From Euphorbia lathyris (lineage: Eukaryota; Streptophyta; Magnoliopsida; Malpighiales; Euphorbiaceae): 64,000 nt of DNA. The position numbers were made by a program, and so were the translations under genes. The notes below the pieces were generated by a model that saw nothing but the letters and a program-made list of their open reading frames with translations, was not told where the DNA came from and did no database searches. The stretch lies in NCBI RefSeq assembly GCF_963576675.1, contig NC_088917.1:17016001-17080000 (forward strand), read 5' to 3'. Positions 1 to 11,425 of this stretch are shown here, piece after piece; within the stretch, counting starts at the first letter, position 1; each line of letters opens with the position of its first letter.

Positions 1-953
1 TCAAATTCCTCTTCATCTTCCTCATCATCATCTTGGGCACCCAAACCTTGAGAACTTGAAGCTTCACTATCCATGGTAGCAAAAACACGTCTTATACGAG
101 CTTCATAAGAGATAAAGGTGGGCGGTCCCATTTTCTTCAATAAATTGGCCCTTTGAAGTGCCGTGAGATCCAAGGAAGGTAAACCAACATGAGGCATATT
201 TTGATAATCCACTAATTCACCCCGAGCACCCAAAACAATGCCGATAATTAAATTACCTATCGGCACTTGCTTATAGCGGGACTTGGAGGCTCGAACTAAA
301 TTAGTAAATATCATCTCAATACTATCAATGGTCAAACCCTTAAAAATACTATCCAACACAAACAAATCACGAACTTGCACCTTTGAACTTTCAACCCGAC
401 CAAATAAGGAAAATGATAAAAACTTGTGAAAGAAGAAGATACAATCATCCTTAAGTAGCTTACTAGATGTATTCTTTGGATTAAAAACATCTAAACCGGT
501 TAAAGATTGCCAAACCGTGTGTGAATTAAAAGGCTTTGGTTTGGAATAAAAATTCTGAGTAGGAAGTCCAAACCATCGGTTCATGGCCGCATACCCAACG
601 TCAAAACGAACTCCATTATTCCGAAAAGAGATAACTCCTTTCTTCTTGTCATAGGTTAGAGTAACCAAAAATTCAATAATATGCGATTTAATACTAGGAA
701 AACGCATACTAGAAAATCTTTTCCAACCAAGAATGAATAAATATTCATCAATACGTTCGGTAAAAGAAAATGTGTTTACCGTGTCGGTGTCAAGGAAAAG
801 CATGTCGACGAACTCAACTTGGCTATTAGAAAAACGGCAAAATTTGCGTCCTTCGGCTTCCGTCGCAATATCGAACGGTGCTCCATATTGAACCCGTAAT
901 CGATTGACTTCAGTGGCCTTAGTTTTGTTAGCAACGGTCTTTTGTCTAGGCAT
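1..953 (-). CDS. Athila extra ORF, second copy, open at window edge
   Basis: The ATG is at 953-951 and the frame stays open for 317 codons to the edge. The protein starts MPRQKTVANK and runs through a globular region matching the Athila ORF1 family (motifs such as ILGW, NRWFGL, LFGRV, IVLGARG) into an acidic Asp/Glu tail at the edge. It lies downstream of integrase, where other retroelements carry env-like genes. Its function is unknown; no signal peptide or clear membrane segment is visible. It is clearly paralogous to the copy at 1660-2588. No stop or frameshift is seen in the visible part. Confidence 0.8.
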   Translation of the reverse strand, partial: MPRQKTVANKTKATEVNRLRVQYGAPFDIATEAEGRKFCRFSNSQVEFVDMLFLDTDTVNTFSFTERIDEYLFILGWKRFSSMRFPSIKSHIIEFLVTLTYDKKKGVISFRNNGVRFDVGYAAMNRWFGLPTQNFYSKPKPFNSHTVWQSLTGLDVFNPKNTSSKLLKDDCIFFFHKFLSFSLFGRVESSKVQVRDLFVLDSIFKGLTIDSIEMIFTNLVRASKSRYKQVPIGNLIIGIVLGARGELVDYQNMPHVGLPSLDLTALQRANLLKKMGPPTFISYEARIRRVFATMDSEASSSQGLGAQDDDEEDEEEF

Positions 954-1659
954 TTTGTTTGTGAAATTTGGTGAAAGAGATGAAGAAAATATGAAAGGAT
1001 GAAAGGAAGAGTAAAAGATAATGGTGGTGATTTAGGGAAGAAGAAGATGAATAGGGTAAAGATTTATGGGGAAGATGAGTGAATCTTGGTATTGGGAAGA
1101 GAAAAGATGATTGATTGGTGTAAAAATAGGTGATTTAAATAGGTGTAAGTAATAGGTATTGATTAGGATGGATGAATAGGTAAGTAATTAGAGTAGGAAT
1201 AGGAAAAGATGCAAAATTCGCCCCTAATCCCGTCCTTGGAAGTCGCGACAGCAAGTATGCAAGGGGGTCGAATTTGGCCTGAAAGTTGCCCTGTTACTGT
1301 CTCAACTGAGAATTCAGAATCTCAACTAAGGTTCTGAAATTTCTGGGTAAAAACGGGACTGTTTTTTACAATTTTAACACGACTAAACCAATTCCTCTTA
1401 TAATTAAGTGACATTAATGTGAATATTAATCCCTGAAACTGAGATAAACAAAACTGAAACATTAAATTGAAGGAAAAACCAAGGGTTGTTCCTTAAATAA
1501 AAGAAATAAAATAAAGAATTAATGCACATTTATTAATTATAAAGAAAATATAAACAATACCTTATATATGTACAAAAAATCATCTTACTCATAAAAAAAA
1601 CTCAAAACATAAATAAACACTCATATATACAATAAACAACAGACACTCAAATTATATCC
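954..1659. other. Athila noncoding spacer between the two extra ORFs
   Basis: About 700 bases with no coding potential. Purine-rich near 960-1200 and A-rich near 1470-1640. It carries degenerate copies of a CTCAACTGAG motif (around 1300-1330) that recurs at 2831-2905. Confidence 0.6.
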
Positions 1660-2588
1660 CTAAGTAGTTGACAAACGACGTGCATTGGCCCTGTTAATCT
1701 TCGTTTGAATGAAGACTTGCCTCTCTGGTGTAGAAAGGAATGTTGGACCAGAACGAAAAACTCGTTTGACAAGCCCTTCGTTCTCCAAGAACTCGTAGTC
1801 AAGAATAGGGAATGGTTCCGTATCAGTCCAAGGGACAGAAATGGTTCCCTTGGCTCCTAGAATGATTCCACAAATGATATTGGCGAACCCAATCTTCCGG
1901 TTCTTCGAACGGGAAGCAGCAACTAACCCCTCCATTAGAATCTTTGAGGAGTTCACTGAGTTGCCTTGGAAAACGTCGCCTAACACATAAAGATCAGTAT
2001 CTTTCACAACATTACTACTGACTCGACCAAAAAGACTATGACAGAGGAATTTGTGTAGATACAACATGGAGTTAGAATTTATGGATTTGTTGAAGGCAAG
2101 ACGTGGATTGAATCGCCAAAATCCTGTTAACATCCTCCATATGTCTGTAGAAGTCATATCCCGTCCAGGATGGTGTTGAGTTGTGTCTCGGGGTGGAAAT
2201 CCAAACCAATTATGAAGTTCTGGAAATCCAAAAGTGAATACCTGCCCCTCACAACGAAAATTGAGACGAACACGTCTCTTATTGACGAATCGAACGGTGG
2301 ATAAAAACTCTAAAACCCAATTCCCAATTATAGGAAATTTCATAGAAGCAAATTTGGTCCATCCCAAATTAGTCAGATAGCGATCTATGTCTTCGCTTAT
2401 CCCAAGTTCCTCGTTCAGAAACTCGTCCATATACATCATGCCAAAGAATTGAGCATATCTGAACTGCAGAAAACGTTTCCCTTCGTCATGATTATAGATT
2501 GGAAACCATGACCATAACGATCAGAGATATCAATTTTCCCATTTTGAGCAGAAGAGTGTTTTCGAACATTTTTCAAAGACTTAGTCAT
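1660..2588 (-). pseudogene. Athila extra ORF, first copy, frameshifted
   Basis: The long ORF from 2439 is the body of an Athila ORF1-family protein: it shares the order LGW, NWFGFPP, LFGRV, ILGAKG with the copy at 1-953. Homology continues upstream of the apparent start in the same frame (EGKRFLQFRY, matching EGRKFCRFSN in the other copy) and then moves to another frame up to an ATG at 2588. One frameshift near 2500 therefore breaks the gene. The stop is at 1660-1662. Function is unknown; it sits between integrase and the second copy. Confidence 0.75.
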
Positions 2589-3188
2589 GTCTGTGAGAGA
2601 AAAGAAAATGAAGTCTGTAGGCTTGAGAATTTGAGAAGGAAATTCAGAAAGATGAAATGAAAATGGAATAAGTTTGATCCTACATGAATATATAAGACAT
2701 GTAAGTAAAAGGTTGTGTCTGTTAAAAAGAAAAGATGCAAAAGTGATACCTCTTCGATTCAATTGACAAAAATTTTAAAATCAGATGGCTGTAATCCCTT
2801 ACAGTTATTTCAAATTGGAAAAGACAGAAAATCTCAACTGAGATTTTCAGAATCTCAACTGAGATTTCCAAATCCTGAAACATGGAAAATCTCGACTGAG
2901 ATTTCTGCATATTTAATTTCTCAATAACACTTAACACTTAATGAAATCATTTTCAAAACATGACTAGATTAAACTTTTAATGTTGACAAAACTTATTTGT
3001 ACACAAAATAAAAATAAAAATAAAAATTAAAGTAAATAAAATTAAAAATAAAAATAAAATAAAAATAAAAATAAATAAATTAAAAAGAAAAAATAAAAAT
3101 TATGAACATAAAATATAATAACTATAAATTAAAAACATGAAAACTAAATAAATTATTTTTCATAGAAGTAGTCCACGGATCCAATTGC
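2589..3188. other. Athila spacer with motif cluster and A-rich run
   Basis: 2831-2905 holds three close copies of an inverted motif of the form AATCTCAACTGAGATT, in the gap after integrase. 2999-3150 is a degenerate (AAAAT)n low-complexity run. No gene is seen. Confidence 0.65.
2999..3150. repeat. (AAAAT)n low-complexity tract
   Basis: Repeated AAAATAAAAATAAA units with interruptions inside the Athila element. Confidence 0.75.
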
Positions 3189-4250
3189 TTAAATTGGAGC
3201 TCCGTCGAAATAAATCTTGCAACGATTTCCATTGATCTTAAATCGATCGTCATTGGACTTTTCTAGCTCCAAAGTTCCGTAATCAAATGTTTTAACAACC
3301 AAAAATGGCCCAGTCCATCTACATTTTAGCTTACCTGGAAATAACTTTAATCTCGAATTAAAAAGTAAGACTTTATCCCCAACATTAAAGTTTTTAATTT
3401 TGATTTTGGCATCATGCCACTTTTTAACTTTTTCCTTATAAATTCTTGCATTTTCGTAGGACAAATGGCGTAATTCATCCAACTCGTTTAAGTCGAACAA
3501 ATGCTTTTTCCCTGGGCGTTGCAAATCATAATTAAGGGTTTTTATAGCCCAATATGCTTTATGTTCTAACTCAACCGGCAAATGACAAGCTTTACCATAG
3601 ACTAATCTATAAGGTGTCATTCCGATAGGTGTTTTAAATGCAGTACGGTATGCCCATAATGCATCGTTAAGTTTATGTGCCCAGTCTCTTCTAGAAGATG
3701 GAACTGTTTTCTCAAGTATCCATTTGAGTTCTCTATTTGAAATTTCCGCTTGACCATTCGTTTGAGGATGGTACGGCGTAGAGATACGGTGGTGTACTCC
3801 GTATTTTTTCATAAGTAGCTCAAAACTTCTATTTACGAAATGAGTACCACCGTCGCTTACCATAACTCTAGGAACTCCAAATCGACAGAATATTGCATTT
3901 ATAAACTTAACAACTACTTTAGAATCATTTGTCGGGGTTGCAATTGCTTCAACCCACTTTGAAACATAATCTACGGCTACTAATATATAATTTTTGCCAG
4001 AAGAAGTAGGAAAAGGACCCATGAAATCGATCCCCCATACGTCGAAGATTTCAACTTCCAACATGTTCGTGAGAGGCATCTCATCTTTCCTTCCTATATT
4101 CCCGGTTCTTTGACATTTATCACAGCGGACAATAAATGAACGGACATCTTTAAACAAAGTAGGCCAAAAGAATCCGCATTCAAGTATTCTAGCTGCTGTT
4201 TTGCTTACGCTATTATGACCTCCGTAAGCGCTAGCATGACATTCCAACAT
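3189..4250 (-). pseudogene. Athila integrase
   Basis: A 353-codon ORF covering the HHCC zinc-binding domain (CDKCQRTG) and the rve catalytic core: the first Asp in GIDFMGPFP, the second in VSDGGTHF and the Glu in [12 protein letters not shown]-terminal region follows (WTGPFLV). The enzyme would insert retrotransposon cDNA into chromosomes in the nucleus. The N-terminal part of the zinc domain lies upstream, past a stop near 4257, in the same frame. The domain itself looks undamaged, but it is cut off from a polyprotein. Confidence 0.88.
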
Positions 4251-4262
4251 TATAGAGTCATA

Positions 4263-4821
4263 TTAAAACTCACTAACACATCTCCTAAGTATTCCATCGC
4301 CGCATGTTTTGAACAGAAATGGATCTTCCCAAAAATATCTCTTAACCTCTGAAAAGAAGTTCTTCTTTTGCTGAGGATTCAATCCATCTGGCACAACATG
4401 TGCAGCTAAGTAATTGGCTATATCCGCATACCATGGAGCTATGACACTTTGTACTTGCATGAGATGTTCATCGGGGAAATCATCTCGAATGCCCAATGTT
4501 TCACCGATGGGACCATTTTCATCCTCAAGTCTTGATAGATGATCGGCGACAAAGTTTTAAACTCCCTTTTTATCTTTAATCTCTATGTCAAATTCTTGCA
4601 ATAATAAAACCCATCTAATAAGACGCGGTTTTGCATCTTTCTTAGCAAATAAAAATCGTAAAGCTGCATGATCTGTATAAATGATGACTTTAGATCCTAA
4701 CAAGTAAGATCGAAACTTATCACATGCAAAAACTACTGCTAACATTTCTTTTTCAGTTGTGATGTAATTTAACTGTGCACCGGACAATGTGTGACTCGCA
4801 TAATATATAACATGAAGTTTC
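4263..4821 (-). pseudogene. Athila RNase H and integrase N-terminal linker, broken by a stop
   Basis: Two ORFs in one frame (4557-4787 and 4263-4496) separated by a stop at 4557-4559. The first is retroviral-type RNase H ([20 protein letters not shown], then IYTDHAAL); the second begins after the conserved ADHLSRLED motif and runs into the integrase zinc domain. A frameshift near 4800-4822 separates this piece from RT upstream. RNase H would degrade the RNA strand during cDNA synthesis. Confidence 0.82.
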
Positions 4822-5364
4822 TTATCCTTCCTTTGACCTTAATACACATCCTACAGCTAAGTCACTCGCATCGCACATAATTTCGAAAGGTAGATTCCAA
4901 TCGGGTTTCGATATTATAGGTGTACTGACTAAAGTCGTTTTCAAGGTATTGAAAGCTTGTAAACAATCCTCATTAAAATCAAAAGTTGAATCTTTCATAA
5001 GCAAATTAGTAAGTGGTTTGGAGATTACAGAAAAGTTCTTTATAAACCTTCTGTAAAAACCTGCATGACCTAAAAATGATCTTACTCCCTTAACAGTGGT
5101 TGGTGGGGGTAATTTTTCTATAACTGAAGTCTTTGCTCTGTCCACTTCTAAACCTTTTTCAGATATCTTATGACCTAAAACAATTCCTTCGTCTACCTTG
5201 AAATGACATTTTTCCCAATTTAATACTAAATTCGTTTCCTCACATCTAGACAACACTTTATCTAAGTTCTGTAAACATGCATCGAAAGAATCTCCATAAA
5301 CTGAAAAATCATCCATGAAAACTTCCATTATATCTTCAATGAAGTCATTAAATATTGTTGTCAT
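4822..5364 (-). pseudogene. Athila reverse transcriptase, catalytic C-terminal half
   Basis: 180 codons with the catalytic box FMDDFSVYG (two Asp), LGHKIS, the GHAGFYRRFI motif of gypsy RTs and the start of RNase H (IMCDASD). It follows the upstream RT piece in the same frame after a single stop at 5365-5367, where an Arg-type codon is expected between ATFQ and CM. Confidence 0.88.
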
Positions 5365-5367
5365 ACA

Positions 5368-6987
5368 TCATTGAAATGTTGCTGGTGCATTACATAGACC
5401 AAAAGGCATTCTCCTATATGAAAATGTTCTGTAAGGACGCGTGAAGGTTGTTTTGTCTTGGTCATCCGGGTAAATGTAAATTTGAAAGAATCCGGAATAA
5501 CCGTCTAGGAAACAGTAAAATGCATGACTGGCTATCCTTTCGATCATTTGATCAATGAAAGGTAGAGGAAAATGATCTTTCCTAGTTGCTTTGTTTAGGT
5601 TCCTATAGTCTATACAAACCCTCCAACCGGTGGTGGTTCGTGTAGGTATCAGTTCACCTTCATCATTTCTTACAACAGTTGTGCCTCCTTTTTTAGGTAC
5701 ACAATGGATTGGACTAACCCATTCACTATCCGAAATCGGATAAATGATTCCATTGTCGAGAAGTTTAGTAATCTCATTTTTTACTACTTCTTTCATGTTC
5801 GGATTTAAGCGTCTTTGCCTATCCGCTTTAGGTGGCTTATCCTCTTCTAAGTGAATTCTATGCATTACGATACTAGGATTAATTCCTTTTAAGTCTGAAA
5901 TTTGCCATCCCATACTTCCTATCCTATTTCTAACAACTTCTTTCAATTTTTCTTCTTGATCATTTGTTAATTTGTTAGAAATAATTATAGGTAGAGAATC
6001 GCCTTCGCCTAAGAAAGCGTACCTCAAATGACTGGGTAACTCTTTAAGTTCTAATTTAGGGGGTATTACAATTGAAGGCGGAACTGGTCCATCTTCTCGA
6101 ATCAAAGGCTCTGGGTCCTTATCTTCTAATTCCTCACCTATTATAGGTTCAATTATTTCTTCACTCTGAATAACGTCATTGACACATTCCTCGACTAAAT
6201 CAAGTTTCATACAAGCGAATTCCTCCATAGGGTATTTCATCGCTTTGTTCATATTAAACTCGATCTTATCTTCTCCTATCCTTAAAACTACCTTCCCTTC
6301 CGACACATCTACTAGAGCGCGTCCCGTGTTCATAAACGGTCTACCGAAAATTAAAGGGCAATTTACATCATATGCAAAGTCTAATATAACAAAATCGGTA
6401 GGAAAAATAAATTTATCGACTTTGACTAAAACATCTTCAATTATACCATATGGTCTCTTAGTGGTTTGATCCACTAATTGCAAAACCATATTGGTACGTT
6501 TGATATCTTCTTCTAAACCTAACTTGTAAAAAATAGATAACGGCATTAAGTTTATACTTGCTCCTAAATCACAAAGACAACTTGGGAATTCAATGTATCC
6601 CAACTTACACGGAATAGTAAAACATCCGGGATCTTTGAGTTTAGTGGACAAATTACTTGACACGATTGAACTACAGTCTTCAGTTAACGAAATGGATGAA
6701 ATGCCTTCCCAACTGATTTTCTTTGAAATTAAATCTTTTAAAAACTTACCATAGTTAGGAATTTGTGTGATTGCATCCATAAACGTTAAATTGATGTGCA
6801 AATTTTTAAGTTTATCCAAAAACGTTAGAAGTTGTTTGTCATAGTCCTTATTTCGGACTTTGTGCAGAAAAGGTGGTTTGGGTACAAAAGTTTTGGTACT
6901 TGTGTCAAATGGTGAACTATTTGTGTTTAAGATATCTTCTTTGGACTTTGGTAAATCAGTTCCTGGTAATGTTGCATCTTTGGGCAT
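5368..6987 (-). pseudogene. Athila protease and reverse transcriptase N-terminal half
   Basis: 539 codons. Residues about 130-230 are the aspartic protease, with CDLGASINLMP and the flap-like IFGRPF; the D-L-G-A-S form is usual for Athila/Tat. From about 390 on it is RT: KKGGTTVVRND, WRVCIDYRNLNKAT, LDGYSGFFQI and [13 protein letters not shown]. It lies in gag's frame after one stop, so gag and pol were one ORF. It ends at the stop dividing RT into two pieces. Confidence 0.88.
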
Positions 6988-7011
6988 TTCCGGCCCTTGA
7001 TAATTTTTCCC

Positions 7012-8436
7012 TCAACGAAGAGTGATAGCCTTTACCTGCTCTTTCGTATTTTCTTCCGTATGGTTGGGAAGACTTCCCTCTTTTCGGGATGGAATTGATT
7101 TAGCAAGTTGAGCAATTTGAACCTCCAAATTATGGATGCTAGATGAGTGGTTTTTAATAAGCTGATCGAATTTATTTTCGATCCGTTTAAAACCATCGTC
7201 GTGATTACTTATTTTTCCACTGATAGCATCTATAAACTTGTCGATTTTAGAAGATAAAGTGCTAATCGTATCTCTTGACTGATTTTGATAATTAGTGGTA
7301 CGATTTTGATTAGCACTTGCATTATTGTTATTGTTTTCTTTCCAGTTAAAGTTAGGATGATTCCTCCATCCAGAATTATAAGTATTAGAATAAGGATTAT
7401 TAGTTTGGTTTTGCCCTTGGACAAAATTTACCTGTTCTATCTCACTCATGTTTTCGTAATCCACATCCGTTTGGGTTGGATTACCATTGGTATCGCGTGG
7501 TGCCATAAACTTATCAATTTTGTGCGATAAAGCAGAAAATTGGGCTTGTAACATCGCGACTGGATCAAGTTCCACTATACCTTTAACTGATGGTGTGGTT
7601 GAGGATGATGGTTTTTCCACCGGTATATGTCCACGTTCCGCGGGCCACATACTGCTGTTGATTGCCATTTCCTCCAAAAGTTCTCTTGCTTGGGCTGATG
7701 TTTTCTTCATAAATAGCCCTCCCGACATAGCATCTAATGAACCCCTAGTTGTAGGATTTAGTCCATTGTAAAATGTTTGCATTAAAAGTTCAGCGGGTAA
7801 TTGGTGGTGTGGGCATAAACGTTGAAGTTCTTTAAAACGTTCCCAAGTTTCATAAAAAGTCTCATTATCATTTTGAGAAAAAGATGTTAACTCTTTTATG
7901 AGTCTTGCGGTTTTTGCTAAAGGAAAATATTTCGATAAAAATGCTTGGGCTAATTGTTCCCAAGTGGCAAAAGTTGCGGCTGGCATAGAAGTTAACCATT
8001 CTTTGGCTCTATCCTTCAAAGTGAAAGGAAAAAGGCGAAGTTTGATTGCTTCTGCAGTCACATCTGGGATTTTAAAAGTGTCACAAATTTCAAGGAAATT
8101 TGTTAAATGGGTGTTAGGATTTTCGTTAGGTAACCCGTAAAATGTTACATTATTTTGCAACATATTAAGCAAAGCTGGCTTAATTTCAAATTGGTTTGCG
8201 GTGATTCTGGGTCTAACGATACTATTGGTCACACCGGCCACACCTGGCCTAGCGTAATCCATAAGTGTTGGTGGATCTGCCATTTTTTCTGGCCCGGTAA
8301 ATGTTTTTACTGGAGTCTTATTTTTGTTTTTCTTGTTTTTCTTATTCTTCCTAATGGTTTTCTCAATTTCTGGGTCTATAGGGTCTGGTACAATGCCTAA
8401 ACTTCGAGAACTGCGCATGAACCTGAAATCTTGCAC
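7012..8436 (-). pseudogene. Athila gag
   Basis: 474 codons from the first ATG (8436). A Lys/Asn-rich start is followed by the retrotransposon gag core at about residues 110-240 (AKEWLTSMP, FLSKYFP, ETFYETWERFK). The C-terminal third is Asn-rich, then helical. There is no CCHC knuckle, as is usual for Athila. It would form the cytoplasmic virus-like particle. The frame ends with a TGA in the AITLR*GKNY context that joins gag to pol; Athila elements normally read a serine there, so the stop is probably a later mutation. Confidence 0.88.
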
Positions 8437-8586
8437 GAACCGAAACTACCTACAAAACAGAATTTGAAAAATAAATAAATTAGTAAATTAAAATTAATAA
8501 ATTATAAAAGTTAAAATAAGTATTTTTAAACCTAGATTCGAAATAAAACACGAAAAATTTAAAATTTTGTCAAAAATTTTGGCATT

Positions 8587-8603
8587 CCCCGGCAACGGCG
8601 CCA
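8587..8603 (-). promoter_or_regulatory. tRNA-Asp primer binding site of the Athila element
   Basis: The plus strand reads ccccggcaacggcgcca, which is the 3' end of plant tRNA-Asp including CCA, so the minus strand can pair with it. It lies 7 bases from the LTR edge. Confidence 0.88.
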
Positions 8604-8610
8604 AAAAACT

Positions 8611-9178
8611 TGTTGAGCGATTTCCGCAAGTGCACGGTATACGTTTGTAGTAATAAAAGATATCGAACCCACAGGGAACACTTTTTAACTAAAACCTTAT
8701 TTGATTCAGTTTTATTCACGTGTTTAGGTTTAACAAAAGAAAATCGTTTAATTGATTGAATTGGTTCGGGTAAATTAGGATTAGATAAGAATATTATATT
8801 GAGGTTAGAGAACAATTCCGTCTTCAGATTTTGATTACAAGACAGATACTTCCGTAATTGGAATAAATAGAAGGTATAAAACTTATTTTCATAAAGCAAA
8901 GAAAACAACTTTAACTTTGGTAAGATTATGGACATGTAATAATATAGGAATTTATTCAATTGAATGGCTTTGAACTGTAGAAATCTCTCTAGTTTGGAGC
9001 AGATTTCTACCTTAATCAGATTAGTATTTTATATCCGATAAGCCGCGATCAGCGATCATATCATCCGTAAAAACTAATTTTGTCAAGTGTTCAACAAATT
9101 TCTTATAAAAATAAGATGGAATAGAACGTTTTAATAAAAACACCAATTTATCATTTTGAAAATCATTTTGTCAGAACA
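8611..9178 (-). repeat. Athila 5' LTR, 3' portion only
   Basis: Starts TGTTGAGCGA next to the primer site. It aligns end to end, with moderate divergence, to the 3' part of the solo LTR at 43579-45091 in reverse orientation (shared blocks: the first 28 bases, gcaaagaaaacaacttt, ccgataagcc, aagtgttcaacaaa). The solo LTR is 1,513 bases, so about 950 bases, including the promoter, are missing here beyond 9178, where Copia LTR sequence starts. Confidence 0.82.
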
Positions 9179-9179
9179 A

Positions 9180-9569
9180 TATCATATATTAGTCCGTTAA
9201 GTGGTCTAATTTAGTTTATGGACCTAAGGCATATATAATGGGTATGGGCTTATTTATGTGTAGATACCCAGTTGTAATATACTAATTCTTTGATGGGCTG
9301 AATAGTAATTACAACAGTTAGGTTTTCACTATAAATAGAGGGTTATGGTCCCTAGGGCATAAGCATTCTAATTCTACAACCTCCCCCATCAAGTGTAGAT
9401 GTGCTAGTTGCTTTTAGCCTTAGAACACCAATCAACCTAAGGTGTCTCTGATTCTCTTCAATCCGCTGCGCTATGTATTCAGGTATGCTTCCGTTTTAGA
9501 TCTTAATGGATTAACATGAGTTTATGATCTTGTGGTTTGTGGATCTAATTCCAATAAGTAATTCCAACA
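9180..9569 (+). repeat. Copia 5' LTR, missing its first 59 bases
   Basis: From TATCATATATTAG it matches 25189-25577 with about eight differences. It contains a TATA box (tataaatag, 9330-9338) and ends in CCAACA before the primer site. The intact right copy shows that the true start would be TGTTGGATTT. Confidence 0.92.
9330..9338 (+). promoter_or_regulatory. TATA box in Copia 5' LTR
   Basis: tataaatag in the LTR, repeated at 25339-25347 in the 3' LTR; the expected position for a Pol II promoter that would transcribe the element. Confidence 0.6.
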
Positions 9570-9571
9570 AG

Positions 9572-9583
9572 TGGTATCAGAGC
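9572..9583 (+). promoter_or_regulatory. tRNA-iMet primer binding site of Copia
   Basis: tggtatcagagc, complementary to the 3' end of initiator tRNA-Met, two bases after the LTR end. Confidence 0.93.
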
Positions 9584-10059
9584 AACTCATGATAGATTCA
9601 TTGAGATTTTGTTTTACTTCGATGAAAAGTTTTTTCTTTTGGTTTTCGCAAACCTTATGCTAAGGATTTAAGAATCGAGATTATTTGATTCAGAGACATT
9701 CAGTTGAATATCAATATTCGTTTAAAGTTGGTATTCTTATGTTATAGTTTATTAATGTTTTCAGTACATTGTGTTTTTTCCTTGTTTCTAAACATGGAAA
9801 AATCTTATGGTCTTGCTCTTGGATCAAGTTTTTTTACTTATTTATTATGGATTTCATAATCGTTTATGGTATTTATTTTAGGTTTTAAACATTGATCCGG
9901 AGACTTTAATTTGATGAATTCTTCAAACTTTTTAGTTGATTTGTTTTATTACAGATCAGAAGTTTTAGACATTAATGCCTTTTGTATTGTTTTTAAATCA
10001 CAAAATTTCACTGTTTTAGACTTTTTGAAATTTTTGTGTTTTAATATTTCGGTTATAAA

Positions 10060-10500
10060 GAATATTTGTAACAACTTTAGTACTTCGATTAAATTAAGGT
10101 TTTGGTTACAATTTTTTTGTAACAACTTTGATATTTTGGTTAAATTAAGGTTTTAGTTACAAATATTTTGTAACAACTTTGGTATTTTGGTTAATTAATG
10201 TTTTGGTTACAAATATTTTGTAACAACTTTGGCATTTCGGTTAAAATACAAATATTTTGTAATAACTTTGGTATTTCGGTTAATTAATGTTTTGGTTACA
10301 AAATTTTTGTAACAATTTCGGTATTTATTTCCTTACATTAATGTTTTGGTTATAAACTTTTGTGATAACTTCAGTATTTATTTCCTCATATTAATGTGTT
10401 GGTTACAAATTTTAATAATAACTTCAGTTTTCCTTACATTAATGTTTCAGTTATAACATTGCTTTGTAATAACTTTTGTATTTATTAAACATTAATGTTT
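10060..10500 (+). repeat. Diverged tandem array, unit about 45-60 bases
   Basis: About eight units of the pattern TTTTGTAACAACTTTGGTATTT followed by a GGTTA..TTAATGTTTTGGTTAC segment. Left units are most alike and the array decays rightward. Confidence 0.75.
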
Positions 10501-10572
10501 GGATTTTGAAATTGATTTATGGTTCGGTTTTAAGTTCTAAAAAAAATTTCAAATCATGGTATAGATGTCAAT

Positions 10573-10798
10573 TAAATATGTAACAATTATTTGGGTTTCC
10601 ATGTAAATATTAAACTTATCCAAAGATATGTTTATTATTTGATATGATTTATTGTTAATATTTGATTGATACAATAAGATTACCACTTACAAGCTAATAT
10701 TTATGTCTAAAGACAAAATATTAATGTTGTGCTAAGTGTCTTATAATGAGATTAACCTTGATTTGATTCTTTTTATTTGCCCAATTTTCTGATAATAA
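10573..10798 (+). repeat. Direct repeat copy 1 in Copia leader
   Basis: Shares long blocks with 11206-11425, for example AATATGTAACAATTAT, TTATTGTTAATATTTGATTG and AAAGACAAAATATTAATG, in the same order and orientation. Confidence 0.8.
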
Positions 10799-11205
10799 AC
10801 TTTTGTAATTTTATTTGTGACAAATATATAATATTGAGCGATTATGTGAATTAAAGAAAAAATATTTTGGGCATAATCATTTTATGCAGTTATTTAGTTT
10901 CGATAGCCATATTTTTGTTATGAGAGTTTGTTATGACTAAATATTTATATATTATCAAAAATATTTTTGGTTTTAAATATTAAAGTTTTTTTATGGTCAA
11001 TTATGTACTTGTCTCATCTGTATTCAAGTCATGGTTATAGACATTTTATATAAATTAGTTTAAGCAACATCCCTCCAAAGTGGGCTCTCTTGTGGAGATT
11101 AATTTGATATATAACATCTATTCAGTTTTATGTGTCTGTTAATTCATGCGGATATTACCCGGCCCAAAGGAAGGCTAATATTTGGCCAAATTACATGCAC
11201 ACCTG

Positions 11206-11425
11206 TGACAATAAATATGTAACAATTATCTAATTTTCCATGTGAATAATAAATTTGTCCAAAGATGATTTATTATTTGACAGGACTTATTGTTAATATT
11301 TGATTGCTACAACAAGATGACCACTTACGAGTTAGTATTTTTTGTCCAAAGACAAAATATTAATGTCGTGCTAGGTATCTTGTGATGGGATTTGCCATGA
11401 TTTGATTTTTCTGTCTGCCCAAATT
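11206..11425 (+). repeat. Direct repeat copy 2 in Copia leader
   Basis: Partner of 10573-10798, roughly 80% similar by eye, about 630 bases downstream. Confidence 0.8.

Larger units (their letters stand above)
1..9178 (-). mobile_element. Athila-type Ty3/gypsy retrotransposon, 3' end outside window
   Basis: Reading right to left, the order is truncated 5' LTR, tRNA-Asp primer site, gag, protease, reverse transcriptase, RNase H, integrase, then two Athila-type extra ORFs. The protease has the Athila/Tat-type CDLGAS motif, gag lacks a zinc knuckle, and the downstream ORFs belong to the Athila ORF1 family, so the lineage call is firm. The polypurine tract and 3' LTR must lie left of position 1. 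Gag, PR and RT share one frame broken only by stops; a frameshift near 4800 puts RNase H and integrase in another frame. The copy cannot make a complete polyprotein. Confidence 0.92.

Noticed and set aside
6179..6469. Plus-strand ORFs antisense to Athila and other pol genes
   Set aside because: They mirror strong coding frames on the other strand and have no domain of their own.
8570..8959. 129-codon minus-strand ORF in the Athila LTR
   Set aside because: Lies across the LTR and primer site; chance frame in AT-rich DNA.
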